From Echria macrotheca (taxonomy: Eukaryota > Ascomycota > Sordariomycetes > Sordariales > Schizotheciaceae), in the NCBI GenBank assembly GCA_030411725.1, contig MU839832.1, positions 1,798,001-1,862,000 of the forward strand: DNA of 64,000 nucleotides. The letters run 5' to 3'. The translations under genes were made by a program, and so were the position numbers. How positions within the stretch are numbered: position 1 is the stretch's first letter; each line of letters starts with the position of its first letter. The notes under the pieces were generated by a model that was not told the DNA's origin, did not search any database, and saw only the letters and a program-made list of their open reading frames with translations. This document shows, in pieces, positions 34,683 to 44,854 of this stretch.

Positions 34683-35188
34683 GCTGTTCGGTCCGTGGCG
34701 CTTTCTGGGCTTTGCGATGACAATTCTCCTCGCGACGAAAAATCGGTGTAGGAGCAAAAATGCAAAAGGCGGACGGAGCAAATCTTTACGAAGAGAAATC
34801 GCAGGTACCCCGCTCTTTGTCAGGCGTTCTTTTCGAATCGGTGAGGATGACCAGGGTCCATGATTGGACCTGTCAAGCCGGCCCGGATGCCGCCCGGAAG
34901 CGCTTCCGGTGCGGTTCGCCCCGCGTCGCGCCATTCAACTCGGCATTCGCTGCTGGCCGTCGTCAGACTCCACCTGAACTGAGTGTCACGGGAAATATAG
35001 ATCAACTAGATCAAGTTCTGCAATAATAGATATGTGGTGATGACATCCTCTGGTGTTGAAGCATCTCGCTGGATCATCTCATCACCTGAGCTGGACCATA
35101 GTGTGTCTACGCATGTACACGGGAAGAAAGAAGTCAAACACTAGGTATGCATAGTACCTAGGCCAAGCAGCCCAGCTCGACGTCTGCT
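34683..35188. other. intergenic
   Basis: 506 bp upstream of the methyltransferase and downstream of the 2EXR gene; no gene recognised. Confidence 0.5.
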
Positions 35189-36594
35189 TTACCGGATGGC
35201 CGAAACACGCTGTCCATATACCATCGTGGCGTGTTCGGCTGCTGTATCTCGAGGTGGTGGCGTTGGGAGGAGGTGAACAAGGACTGCCGGCCGGAACTCG
35301 GGCGCCGCCTTCAGCTTTTCCATCACCCACGGGTGGTTTGGATCGTAACCTGTAACGGTCGGGGGAAATACGGCTCGGTACATCTCGTCATCCAACTCAT
35401 CCTCAAAGAGCTGCAGATAATGTGCCATTACCGCCGGCCTGACGTGCCGCTCCCACTGTATCCGGTCGCAGTTGATGCACAGGCCAGGGTTCCTCGCAGC
35501 GAACCCGAGGTACCGTGGAGTGTTATTTCCGCGGTCTTCTCCGATCGTCTCGAGACTGCTGAGCTCTGCCAGGCGCTGATCGTCGTGCATGTCTACTAGA
35601 AGCTGCACCTCGACGTTGAAGACCCCATCGGCCGTGTTAACGAACTCCTCGGTCATGCCAAGCGAAACTTCGAGGAAGCGGCTCCGGTAATAGACGTAGA
35701 TGACTCGCACTCCCGGGCCGGCGTGCTTCAGAGCCACCCACGACTGCGGGGGTGTGTTGCTTGAAAACCCCCGCAGGTTGGGCCATCTTCCGGTTGAAGC
35801 CCAACTCACGGCCATGGCGGTGCATCGCATGGCTGGCGCCATTTTGTTTGCGACAAGATTGAGCACGGGTACGCCATCCGATGCCATATCTTCTGCCTGT
35901 GCGTCGTCGAGAACGGCGTCTGTGGTTCCCACATCGAGCAGGAACAGTGGGATATCGATGCCCTTTAAGAAAAAGCCTGCCGGGCAAAACATGACCTTGC
36001 TACCCCTACGGTGAGGGAGAGCTATTTGGATGCGGCGGCCATGTCGCATAACAACCTCACGCGCCTCGCGACATACTCGGGCGATCGTGGGCACAGGCAG
36101 GATGGTGCTGTTGATGTTCGTGTATTTTCCGTTGTTCTGGACTTCGCGCACGTCCAGAACTCGACTGGAAAGAGAGAGTCGCCAGATGTATTCTCGGATC
36201 TCGAAGGGTAGCAGGGAGAACTTGGGGAAGCTGGGAAGCTCGTCCTGACAACGTTAACATATTTCCTGACTGAACGCTCCCGGTAAGCGATTACCTCTAA
36301 AGGCGTCTGGGCAGTACTGATGCCTGTGGCTAACATATAACTGTTGAGGATACTCTCGATCCTGTGGTCGAAGGCGGTATTTTCGCGCAAAACCTCGGCC
36401 AGGATGACATGGCGAGGGCGCAGGGGAGGAGGGTTGGGACGGGCATCGCGAAACCAGTCGCTAACGGGATGCGAACACTGCTTGCCGGGCTTGGCAAAAA
36501 TACGCAGGGCGAGAAGTTCTTCGTACGTCGGATCCTCAGGGTCGGCAAACGTTTGTTTCCATTGCTCGGCGTCTCCTTCCGGCAGCTGCCACAT
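35189..36594 (-). CDS. 2EXR-domain protein
   Basis: Exons 36594-36295 and 36244-35189 (49 nt intron, GTAATC...TCAG, phase 0); 451 aa. After splicing, exon 2 opens with FPKFSLLPFEIREYIWRLSL, the 2EXR pattern (F..F..LP.E.R..IW), followed by conserved REV..., N..., and VCREAREV. Exon 1 encodes an unrelated hydrophilic 100 residues. The start is fixed by an in-frame stop upstream of the Met at 36594. 2EXR proteins are abundant in filamentous ascomycetes and lack an established biochemical function; no signal peptide or membrane segment is visible. The C-terminus is Pro-rich. Confidence 0.85.
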
Positions 36595-37136
36595 GTTGAA
36601 ACGCGTGCGTAAAATGGGCGATGTTTACTTTGGAACTGGGTCGAGATGAGGGGCAACCACGACAGGCGCGACGCGGGGTATTTCGTTTGCTGTTGGCGCG
36701 TTGCTGCCTGGAATCTCGACCTCTAATCCTCGGTTATCATCTGGCAATCTGGGTGATGGCGTCTTGAGGTTTCAACACCGCGCCAGAGTCTAATAAATAC
36801 CCGACCAAGAAGTTAGCATCTACGGCAGTCGTTCTGTGCTCTGCATCCCCGGCTGTGATGCTCTGGGAGTAGGACTGAAAGCCCGAGGTGACCCCCAACT
36901 TAAACCCACGCGGCTGGAGGCGGGCCTCGACCGCGCCGCACAGCTTTCAGGGGAAACAGGGGTTTGGAACACCAACCAAACAGCAACCATGAACCTGAAC
37001 TAATTTCCCAGTTGATAATGAACATTCCGAAGTTCGGAGTTTTGAGCCCATTCGACAAACTGTTATATAATCCGGCCCGACATGTCGAAAGTGGTCATTG
37101 CTGAGCCTTCTGTCTGGTGTTTGTGCCTTTTTCACG
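36595..37136. other. intergenic between divergent genes
   Basis: 542 bp; contains a TATA-like box for the plus-strand gene (listed separately). Confidence 0.5.
37064..37070 (+). promoter_or_regulatory. TATA-like box
   Basis: TATATAA 67 bp upstream of the start codon of the GPI-protein gene; a plausible core promoter element by motif and position only. Confidence 0.4.
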
Positions 37137-38111
37137 ATGATCCGCCGACTCCTTGTGGCCGTCCTAGCTGTGGCGGCAGTGGCGCAGGATTGTGATTACT
37201 CTTCGGGAAAGCGCTGTATCAAGCCACAAGCCACTGCGACCGCAACCATTCCCTTCTCGCCGCTCTTCAGCTCCCCGCCAACCTTTGTCTACGCCATTGA
37301 CGAACTTGACCAGAACGACATCGCGGCGCAAAAGAAGCTCAACAGTCTGTCGATCCCGGACGGATATAATGGGTCAGTCGTAAAGGCTGGCTGGTGGCTG
37401 CAGTACGACAACAACACGGTGAACAAGGACCGGTCGCAGAACCGCAACTACTATGCCTTCGCGCTCGAAACAAACTCGACCAATGCCATTGGCGGCGACG
37501 CGGGGGGTTGCGTCAACCTCCTCGGCTCCGATTGTGTCAACAACCTGAAATCCGCCCTGGCCGTGGCCACGTACAATGCGGCGCCCATCGATGGAGGCAT
37601 GGGTGCGATCCTGGGGCAGTTGTATGCCCACCCACTGCTGAATCTGTCCTGTCCCGCCGACATCTTTGGGACCCTGGGCACAGCCCCCAACCTTGATGTT
37701 CCCCTCACGCTCAACCGTATGTATCTCCTCCCACGCGCGTAGGGCGAAAACTGACGGTTTGGGTGGGTCGTTGCAGCATTCGAGCAATTCGCGATCATGA
37801 CCGATATCACTATCAACCAAGACCCGCTCGCGTCGGGAAGCCCCAACTTTGTGCACGGCGTACCACAGCTGCGGTATCGAAGCTTGGCCGAGCAGGGCGC
37901 CCGGGGCGTTGTGGGTGTGACCATCAGCTGGCCCGTGACGGACCCCTTTGCCTTCGGACCTCCCAGCTATAGCATGTCGGATGTGACGGTCGAGACGGTG
38001 TGTCTGCGTGCCGGGAGCGTCGATGCCCTTAAGAAGAACGGAGCATCTGGTCATCGGGCGAGGGGTCTGGGGGCGGTGCTAGCGGCGGGCGTCGCCATGT
38101 ATTTGTTGTAA
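37137..38111 (+). CDS. predicted secreted GPI-anchored protein
   Basis: Exons 37137-37716 and 37777-38111 (60 nt intron, GTATGT...TGCAG); 304 aa. Signal peptide 1-16 (MIRRLLVAVLAVAAVA), several Asn-x-Ser/Thr sites, few cysteines, and a hydrophobic C-terminal 15 residues after a small-residue region (SGHRARGLGAV...), the pattern of GPI attachment. I do not recognise a catalytic motif. The start at 37137 is preferred over the upstream Met at 37098, which would put residues before the signal peptide. Inference: cell-wall or surface protein. Family unknown. Confidence 0.78.
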
Positions 38112-39093
38112 TCACATGATACCCTGTAGGAGACGATATAAACAATGCGTTAGCAGTTGTCACTAGTCAAACGTCGACGTAAGGTTGCTCCCGTGGCACC
38201 ATAGCATTTTGCATGAAGCGCGCTGCGGCCCGAAAGTCTCCACGGAAACACACGGCCGGGTCTCACCTGCTTGCATGCATTGTTCGGATCGGTCGCGTCA
38301 GTGGTGATCAAGATAATGTTTGCTGTTTCTCGTTGTTTCCATTCGACGGTCGAAAATGGCAAAGTTGTTCGGGTGAGGATTTGGCATTCCGACAGTTGTG
38401 TATTTCGAATCGAAGAGGGAGCAAACGGCAAGGAGAGCAAGCCATGTTCTTCGCCCCACAGATGCGCCCCACAGCCAAGCACTCGAAGTTCCCAACTTCC
38501 CTCCACCATCACCAATATTAGCTCCAATCCCACAAACTGAAACCACGAAACAAGCTCCATGCGAACAACCTTCACCCGAAGACAACACTCTCAACTTCGC
38601 AACATCTGGTGCAATGGCTTCTCGGACGATCAAGAGCCATTCCACACGGACACTTCCCGGTTCAATGGCGCGCTGTGCGGAATAGACACATGCCGCCCTA
38701 TCCGTAGGATTCCCAGCGACCGGGTCTCATTGTCCAACAACGCTGTCACCCGCGGCGGCAGACCCTTCAATTCTGCCTTCCAGCGTCATCTTGGATCAGA
38801 CCCCTCTGTCGCAACCGTCACATTGGCTGTTCACTGGTTGCGGTACGCTCGCACTGCCGTTGTTACCGCTCTTGGCGGAGTCTATCCCTTCTTGTTATGG
38901 CAGGCAATACGCCCTATACGCCACGACGCAGCCCGAGATGTCGATCCGGGGACTCCGGGCTTGATGTGGCGCACCGGGAGTGGAGTACCTCTACGGATGG
39001 TTAGGGGCTATTTGTGATCCTTCGGTAACTTCTCGCATGTTTTGCTCTTTTCTTCAGACTTCAAGCCATCCTTTTGGGAATCCAGAGCCCAAC
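38112..39093. other. intergenic
   Basis: 982 bp. An open frame at 38559-39017 (152 codons) has no family pattern or splice support; no gene called. Confidence 0.45.
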
Positions 39094-40097
39094 ATGGTTG
39101 TCCTAGCGTATTGGTCGCTGCCGCGGCGGCGGCTTCCACCACTTCTTTTGGCTGCACACTGCCTGAATATTGGCCTTCTAACCCTGTGGCCGGTGGCCAA
39201 CGCGCAGACCGTCGGTATCGTCTGCTACGGTGTTGGCGGCCAGTCCTATGTCAACAACACTCGATGCCCCGGGTCCAACGCTTGTTGTGGAGTCGGAGCA
39301 ACGTGTCTCTCGAATCGACTATGCCATCTTCCTGGTGACGCCCCCGAGGTCTGGGTTCGTGGTCCCTGCGCAGTCACTCCATTCGACGAGTCATGCGCCC
39401 AGATATGCTACTACAGTAAGCTGCACTAGCCCTGAGCGACGTCACGGTCCCTACCTAACTTATAACAGACGAGACGGAAATAGGTGAAGGTGTGCTTCCC
39501 CGCGTCACTCCCTGCGCCGACGGCAGCTTGTGCTGCAATAACGACCCACAATGCTGTGCTGATGGCCGTGGAATATTTCTCGACGAGAATGGGAATCGAG
39601 CCAGCACAAAGGCCACGGCCGCTATTACAAGCTACCCGCCTGTTGGTACCGGAACTGATAGGTACACGCAAACACCGTCTCTCTCGACAACAATCCCTCC
39701 AACTTCCTTAACGCCGTCTCCAAGCGGCACGGACGTAGCCAACGCCGGCTCCACGGGTGAGAACACGGCACTCAAGGTCGGCCTCGGCGTGGGAATGGCG
39801 ATGACTGTCGTGTTGACAGCACTGGTCGTCTACTTTTGGCTTACGAGGCGGAAAAGGTCAAGGACAAAGGCTGATGGGGCGCGAAGTCGTAACATTGACG
39901 CATCGGTTCTTGATCATCCGGATCAGGACCTCAGCCCAACGGTCCCGTCGAAGAAGCAGCCGGGGTCATGGCGGTCGCCAGTTGCGGAGCTGGGCTCTGC
40001 AGAATTGGTAGAACTAGACCCGGCGCAAGTCTCGGAGCTGCCAGTGCACCATCCGCGCTACGAGCTCGACTCATCCACCCGGAAGACTATGCACTGA
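39094..40097 (+). CDS. cysteine-rich type I membrane protein
   Basis: Exons 39094-39415 and 39469-40097 (53 nt intron, GTAAGC...ACAG); 316 aa. Signal-anchor-like N-terminus with Arg then Leu-rich core, predicted cut near AQTVG. The ectodomain (about 38-135) has many cysteines in two groups (CCGVGATCLSNRLC; then DGSLCCNNDPQCC after the intron), then a Ser/Thr/Pro stalk (about 155-200), one membrane segment (about 209-232), a basic stop (RRKRSR) and an 80-residue cytoplasmic tail. This layout recurs in fungal surface proteins and resembles wall-stress sensors in outline, though no WSC domain is clear. Function unknown. Confidence 0.8.
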
Positions 40098-41252
40098 GGG
40101 GGGCCCTAATGGTTGCCTTGCGGTGTGGATGACCGCCGGCGAGGAGCAACAAGCGAGGCATGGGGAGCGGGCAATCACTCCTGTGGTGGCTCCAGAGTCA
40201 ACGCTTGCGCGACGTCGAAGGTATCGGAATTAATTTACTGCGGGTGCTGGGCCTCGTCCATGCAGGATGACAAAATCTTTCCCGTACCTTAAAGGCACAA
40301 CGCCGACATCTCACCTCGGTCCAGGGCCGGATGATCAGAACCAGTCTGGATTCTACGAGACCCTCAACTGCCGGCCGTGGAGTCACTGGCACGTCCCTCC
40401 GGGTAAGGGCACATATTGTGGACCTGGCGCCGTTGCAGCATATACAGATCGGTGGAACTCACCTCGCCAATTTGTTCCCGAACTTTCTAAATCGGGGAGC
40501 CGTTGCTATCCTATTTCCTTATAACATATCGATATTAACACCTTTGCTATTCGGCTATACTCCTACCCCCCATTCGTGGGCTGGCCAAGCCCGTGGCATA
40601 GTCTCTAGGACCGGCTCCCGGCAGAACTGTGTATTATTAGCCATGCTTAATCCGCTGCTTCGGCAAAATCTTCCGAGAAGCAGCTCGTCATTGTTTCCCC
40701 ACACGGCCTACCCGTACCGTACCTGGATCGCTTGTGGGGTAAAATCCATATCTCCGCAACCGTCCGCCAAGTCTCCTCCGGGTATGAGAAGCCCGATCGG
40801 GGCCAGAACCGACACGGGAAAAGAGACAGGTCTGTCAACGTCTAGACCGATTCATTACACATGGGCTCTGATATTATCGGCTACCCACTCTACTGCTCCA
40901 ACCGGTTGATGAACATCATCTTGGCACTTATTAGGGGGCCACCCATTGGAAGTCGTGCTCAACGCCAAGCGTTTAAGATGGGATTCTATCACCATGTTAC
41001 CCTCGGTTAGGAGACGCCACCGAGGGGTTAGGACGGGATGGCAAGTTCGTCGGCGTTGTAGCCGGGAGTCGAAGGGAGGCGTGGAAGGGCTTTGAGGGGG
41101 GTTGGACTGCCCGTTCGAAGCATTGAAAGTTGGGCATATTCGCAGGCTAGTGGTGGCAGGCGATTCTGAACTTGTTCCTGGGTGTTTCTTGACTGCCGAG
41201 TATTTGGCAGCCATTCTCGAGTCCATCCTTTGGCTCGATTTTTGTTCCAGTC
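40098..41252. other. intergenic
   Basis: 1,155 bp upstream of the second GMC gene; several chance ORFs, no supported gene. Confidence 0.5.
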
Positions 41253-43175
41253 ATGCTACCAGAGCGTAGCAGAGTCTTTGGGGGGCTCGCCCGGCTGCTG
41301 TCAGCCGCGCTGCTGCTCAGCCCTACCGCTGTTGCCCAGTCTCCGGCCGTTTACGACTATGTCGTGGTCGGTAGCGGGCCCGGAGGTGGTGTCGTGGCGG
41401 TGAACCTCGCCAAGGCTGGGTACTCGGTCTTCTTGATCGAGGCTGGCGATGACAACCCGGGCCGAGGGTTTGGCTCATACACACCGACGGTGACTTGGGA
41501 CTTCTACGTCAAGCACTATCCCGAGGGTCATGAGTACGACAACACGTACAGCCACCTGACCTGGTTGACCCCCGAGGGAAAGTACTGGGTCGGCCAGAGC
41601 GGTGCACCCGCGGGCTCCAAACTGCTGGGTGTCTACTATCCACGCGGCGCCACACTCGGTGGCTCGTCGATGATCAACGCCATGGTGTGCTGGCTCCCTA
41701 GCGAGAGCGACTGGAACTACCACGCCAACGTGACGGGCGACGACAGCTGGAGGTAGGTCTAGCCCTGCAGTCAATGGTGAAGAAATGCTGATGGCTTATC
41801 GCCACCATATAGGGCCGAGAACATGCACAAGATTTTTACACGGATCGAGAAGAACAACTACGCGCCCAAGGGCACGGCGAATCACGGGTTCGATGGCTTC
41901 TTCCAGACAAACATGGGCACAATGGCACAGGCCCGTCAGATGGGCGGGCTCACGGGCAACAGTGTGATGGCGGCCTACGCAAAGGACTGGAACTCGACCA
42001 TGTCCATGTCGAACCTGCTGATCCGGGACCCCAACGAGATCAGCCCGGATCGAGACCAGACGTCCAGTATCTACGGTCAAGTGTCGCATCAGTACGCCAA
42101 TGGCCAGCGCTACAGCTCGCGCGATTACATCCAACAGGCGGTGAAGGACAAGGCCAACATCACGGTGTCGCTGACGTCGCTCGCGACCAAGGTGCTGTTC
42201 GACACCAGCGGCACCAAGTGCGGCAGCCAGCCGCGGGCGACGGGCGTCGAGTACCTGTTTGGCAAGTCTGTGTATGCGGGCGACAACCGGCGGACGGCCG
42301 CCAACAAGGGTGAGAAGCGCACGGTGCTGGCGCGGCGCGAGGTTATTGTCTCGGGCGGCGCCTTTAACAGCCCCCAGATTCTGCAATTGAGTGGCATCGG
42401 CAACGCGACTGAGTTGCGGCGCTGGAACATCACAGTCATCAAGGATCTGCCGGGCGTCGGTCAGCACCTGATGGACAACCAGGAGATGCCCATCGTCGGC
42501 ACCGGCTCGGGCGGCTCGGGCATGGCGAGCGTGGCCATGTACAAGACCAAGCACCCCGCGCACGGCGAACGCGACATGTTCCTGATGGGCGGCCAGGGTT
42601 TCTTGTTCAGGGGCTTCTGGCCCGACAACCCGGTGCGCCAGCCGGCGGAGCCGCGGTCGCCGTACGGCGTGAGCATGGTCAAGGGCTCGTCCCTCAACAA
42701 CAAGGGCTGGGTTAAGCTGCGGTCGGCTGATCCGACCGAGACCCCCGAGATCAACTTCAACCACTACGCGCCCGGGTCCGAGCTCGACCTCGAAGCCATG
42801 AAGGACACGGTCGCGTGGATCCGCAAGGTGTATGCGCGCGTTGGCATCACGACGGTCGAGCCGCCGTGCACCAAGGGACCGGATGCTGATGGGTATTGTG
42901 GCAAGGAAGATGAGGACTGGATTCACCGGCAGACATTTGGACATCATCCCACCAGCACTAACAAGATTGGTGCGGATGATGATCCGATGGCCGTGCTGGA
43001 TAGCAAGTTCCGCGTACGGGGTGTCAGTGGATTGCGTGTTGTCGACGCGAGTGCGTTTGCGCGGATCCCGGGTATCTTCCCGGCTGTGTCGACGTTTATG
43101 ATTTCGCAAAAGGCGAGCGACGATATGTTGGATGAGCTGAAGAGCGGGAAGGCGGTTCCTGTGTGCAATGCCTAA
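41253..43175 (+). CDS. secreted GMC oxidoreductase, second copy
   Basis: Exons 41253-41752 and 41813-43175 (60 nt intron, GTAGGT...TATAG); 620 aa. Signal peptide about 1-28; FAD motif VVVGSGPGGG (40-45 glycines); GATLGGSSMINAM; GGAFNSPQILQLSGIG; active-site His545 in GHHPTST. At the second active-site position the sequence is IPGIFPAVSTFM, without the His/Asn seen in classical aryl-alcohol or glucose oxidases. Very strongly GC3-biased codons, unlike the first GMC gene, suggest high expression. Clearly a different subfamily from the 30.7 kb gene, so not a recent tandem duplicate. Likely extracellular alcohol or sugar oxidation/dehydrogenation; substrate not predictable. Confidence 0.92.
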
Positions 43176-43706
43176 GTGCGACCGTCGCAGTTTGGTTTGT
43201 AGTTGGTCTTCATGGTCGAGTTTGGTATATAGGGACATGACTGTCTATATGGGTACGATGACAAAACAATTCAATTCAATTTTCTTTACTTGTTTGGCTT
43301 ATTAACAGTCCGCTGGATCAGTTTAACCAATCCTGTCTAGCCGCTTTGTGAATGCAACTCACACGTCAATAAACATACCTGTTGATATTTTCACACTAAG
43401 AAAGATGCCTCCTAAGAAATACCTACACCAGGCCCACTAACGTTTCCATGTTAATGCGTAACCTGGGCTGCTTAGACAGAAGATATGCTGAGCCGTCTCC
43501 CTTCCAAGATTTTAACGGAAGAAACAGGTGCCCGGTAAGAAATTGGGGTCCACGCAACCGAAACTTACTAGACAGACAGCCCGATAGAATCGAGATTTAC
43601 GAAGACACGTCCATCATTCCTTCATTCTCAATTGACGATGATGCTTTACTGCGACGCTACGGTCCTGTGGATATAGATTACGTTGAGCATGGACAAATCA
43701 TAACAA
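43176..43706. other. intergenic
   Basis: 531 bp, AT-richer than its surroundings, between the GMC gene and tRNA-Phe; nothing recognised. Confidence 0.5.
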
Positions 43707-43800
43707 GCGGGTTTAGCTCAGTTGGGAGAGCGTCAGACTGAAGTCAAACTTCATTCCTCGGATAATCTGAAGGTCATGTGTTCGATCCACATAAACCGCA
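43707..43800 (+). tRNA. tRNA-Phe (GAA), with intron
   Basis: D-arm GCTCAGTTGGGAGAGC, anticodon stem TCAGA/TCTGA, anticodon GAA at 43740-43742, and a perfect T-stem ATGTG/CACAT with the B box GTTCGATCC. A 21 nt intron (43744-43764) sits one base 3' of the anticodon, the canonical place. The acceptor stem GCGGGTT/AAACCGC has one G-A mismatch at pair 5. CCA is not encoded. Confidence 0.93.
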
Positions 43801-43803
43801 AGC

Positions 43804-43813
43804 TTTTCTTTTT
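43804..43813 (+). terminator. Pol III terminator of tRNA-Phe
   Basis: TTTTCTTTTT starting 4 bases after the tRNA end. Confidence 0.75.
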
Positions 43814-44259
43814 GCATCAATACTTTTTTTATGGTCCTTGTGCCATTGCGCGACGACGAGGAGTATGAAGATGTTTTTTCATGCCTGTGCTTGGGGCATG
43901 GTACCCATGGGTTCGGGAAACCGGATTTTTTTTTTTCCCTAGGTAAGCACCGCACCGTTTCTTTCTACCATTTCGTTACACTTTCGCCATCCTCACGGGA
44001 AAGCCTGGTTTGATAACATACGAACAATTGATAGACGGTGATATGTTGTTAGTGTTACTATGGCCCATGTTCTCTTTGTGTCGTCCTGTGGGAATGGAGA
44101 AGAACGTTAGTCGCAATCTTGGGTAGCAGCAGTCCAGGACAACCAAACAAGCACAAATTGTCACTTTGTGACTTTGTCAGCACTAATGAACGACGCAGCG
44201 GTATCTAGCTTTTGAGCACAATTAACCGTGCCAGAACCTCGAGGATCCTGTGTGAAGTC
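43814..44259. other. intergenic
   Basis: 446 bp between tRNA-Phe and the kinase relic; nothing recognised apart from T-runs. Confidence 0.45.
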
Positions 44260-44262
44260 AGA

Positions 44263-44545
44263 AGGCCTGCTAAAGCCCCTGCTTCAGGCGTTTTCTAGCG
44301 AAGTCGATTGGTGTAAATCTTGATTTATCCCTGTTCAGGTACCACGCCAACAAACTGTTTAGGGGTTAGTCGGCCCTCGCACACTTCAAGACCTCGGGAG
44401 CGATGTAGAGTAGCTATGGCGGACTGCCGCACATGGTGGCGCTGTGCTTCTTGACGCCTTCGGACTCAAACATGGTTGCCATGCCAAAGTCGGCGATCTT
44501 GAGGTTTCCGGGCCGCCCATCAGGTCCAACCACAACCTGATCGCA
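44263..44545 (-). pseudogene. protein-kinase domain relic
   Basis: Minus strand reads GNLKIADFGMATMFESEG...TMCGSPP, a DFG loop plus the CGSPP activation segment, then an in-frame TAG, then LLYIAPEVLKCARAD and TAA. Intact kinases of this type (Chk1-like and related CAMK kinases) read CGSPPYIAPEV, so a small insertion with a stop has split the APE region. Further downstream a kinase-like SRFTPIDFARKRL appears in another frame. The N-lobe, VAIK and HRD motifs are missing. Best read as a decayed fragment; parent kinase uncertain. Confidence 0.6.
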
Positions 44546-44854
44546 AACTGAACTCTGGCAAAAGAATGCCGATTGACTTAGTCTGGAAATCTCGGCGGTG
44601 GTTTCCCATGAGCAGATTTGACCCGCTTTTCTCGATTTCACCAATCAAACCACGTCCATCCTTCAGTTCCCCAGCAGCAAAACTTGAAAACTTCGCAACA
44701 TCGCCAGAGATGCTTTTTTGAGCTTTGGCTGCTGCTTTCGTGTCAAACCAGCCCGGCATCTGCTTCTCATCGAAATCGCAGCCGAAATCAGCGTTCCCGA
44801 TCACACCCTTATAGAGGAACCGGACCTCCGGCGCACCCTGCCACGAGGATCAAG

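Noticed and set aside
38559..39017. 152-codon ORF as a gene or upstream exon of the Cys-rich membrane protein
   Set aside because: No family pattern, no splice path that joins it, and the downstream gene has its own signal-type N-terminus.
41796..43238. 480-codon minus-strand open frame
   Set aside because: Antisense shadow of the strongly GC3-biased GMC gene; no family pattern.
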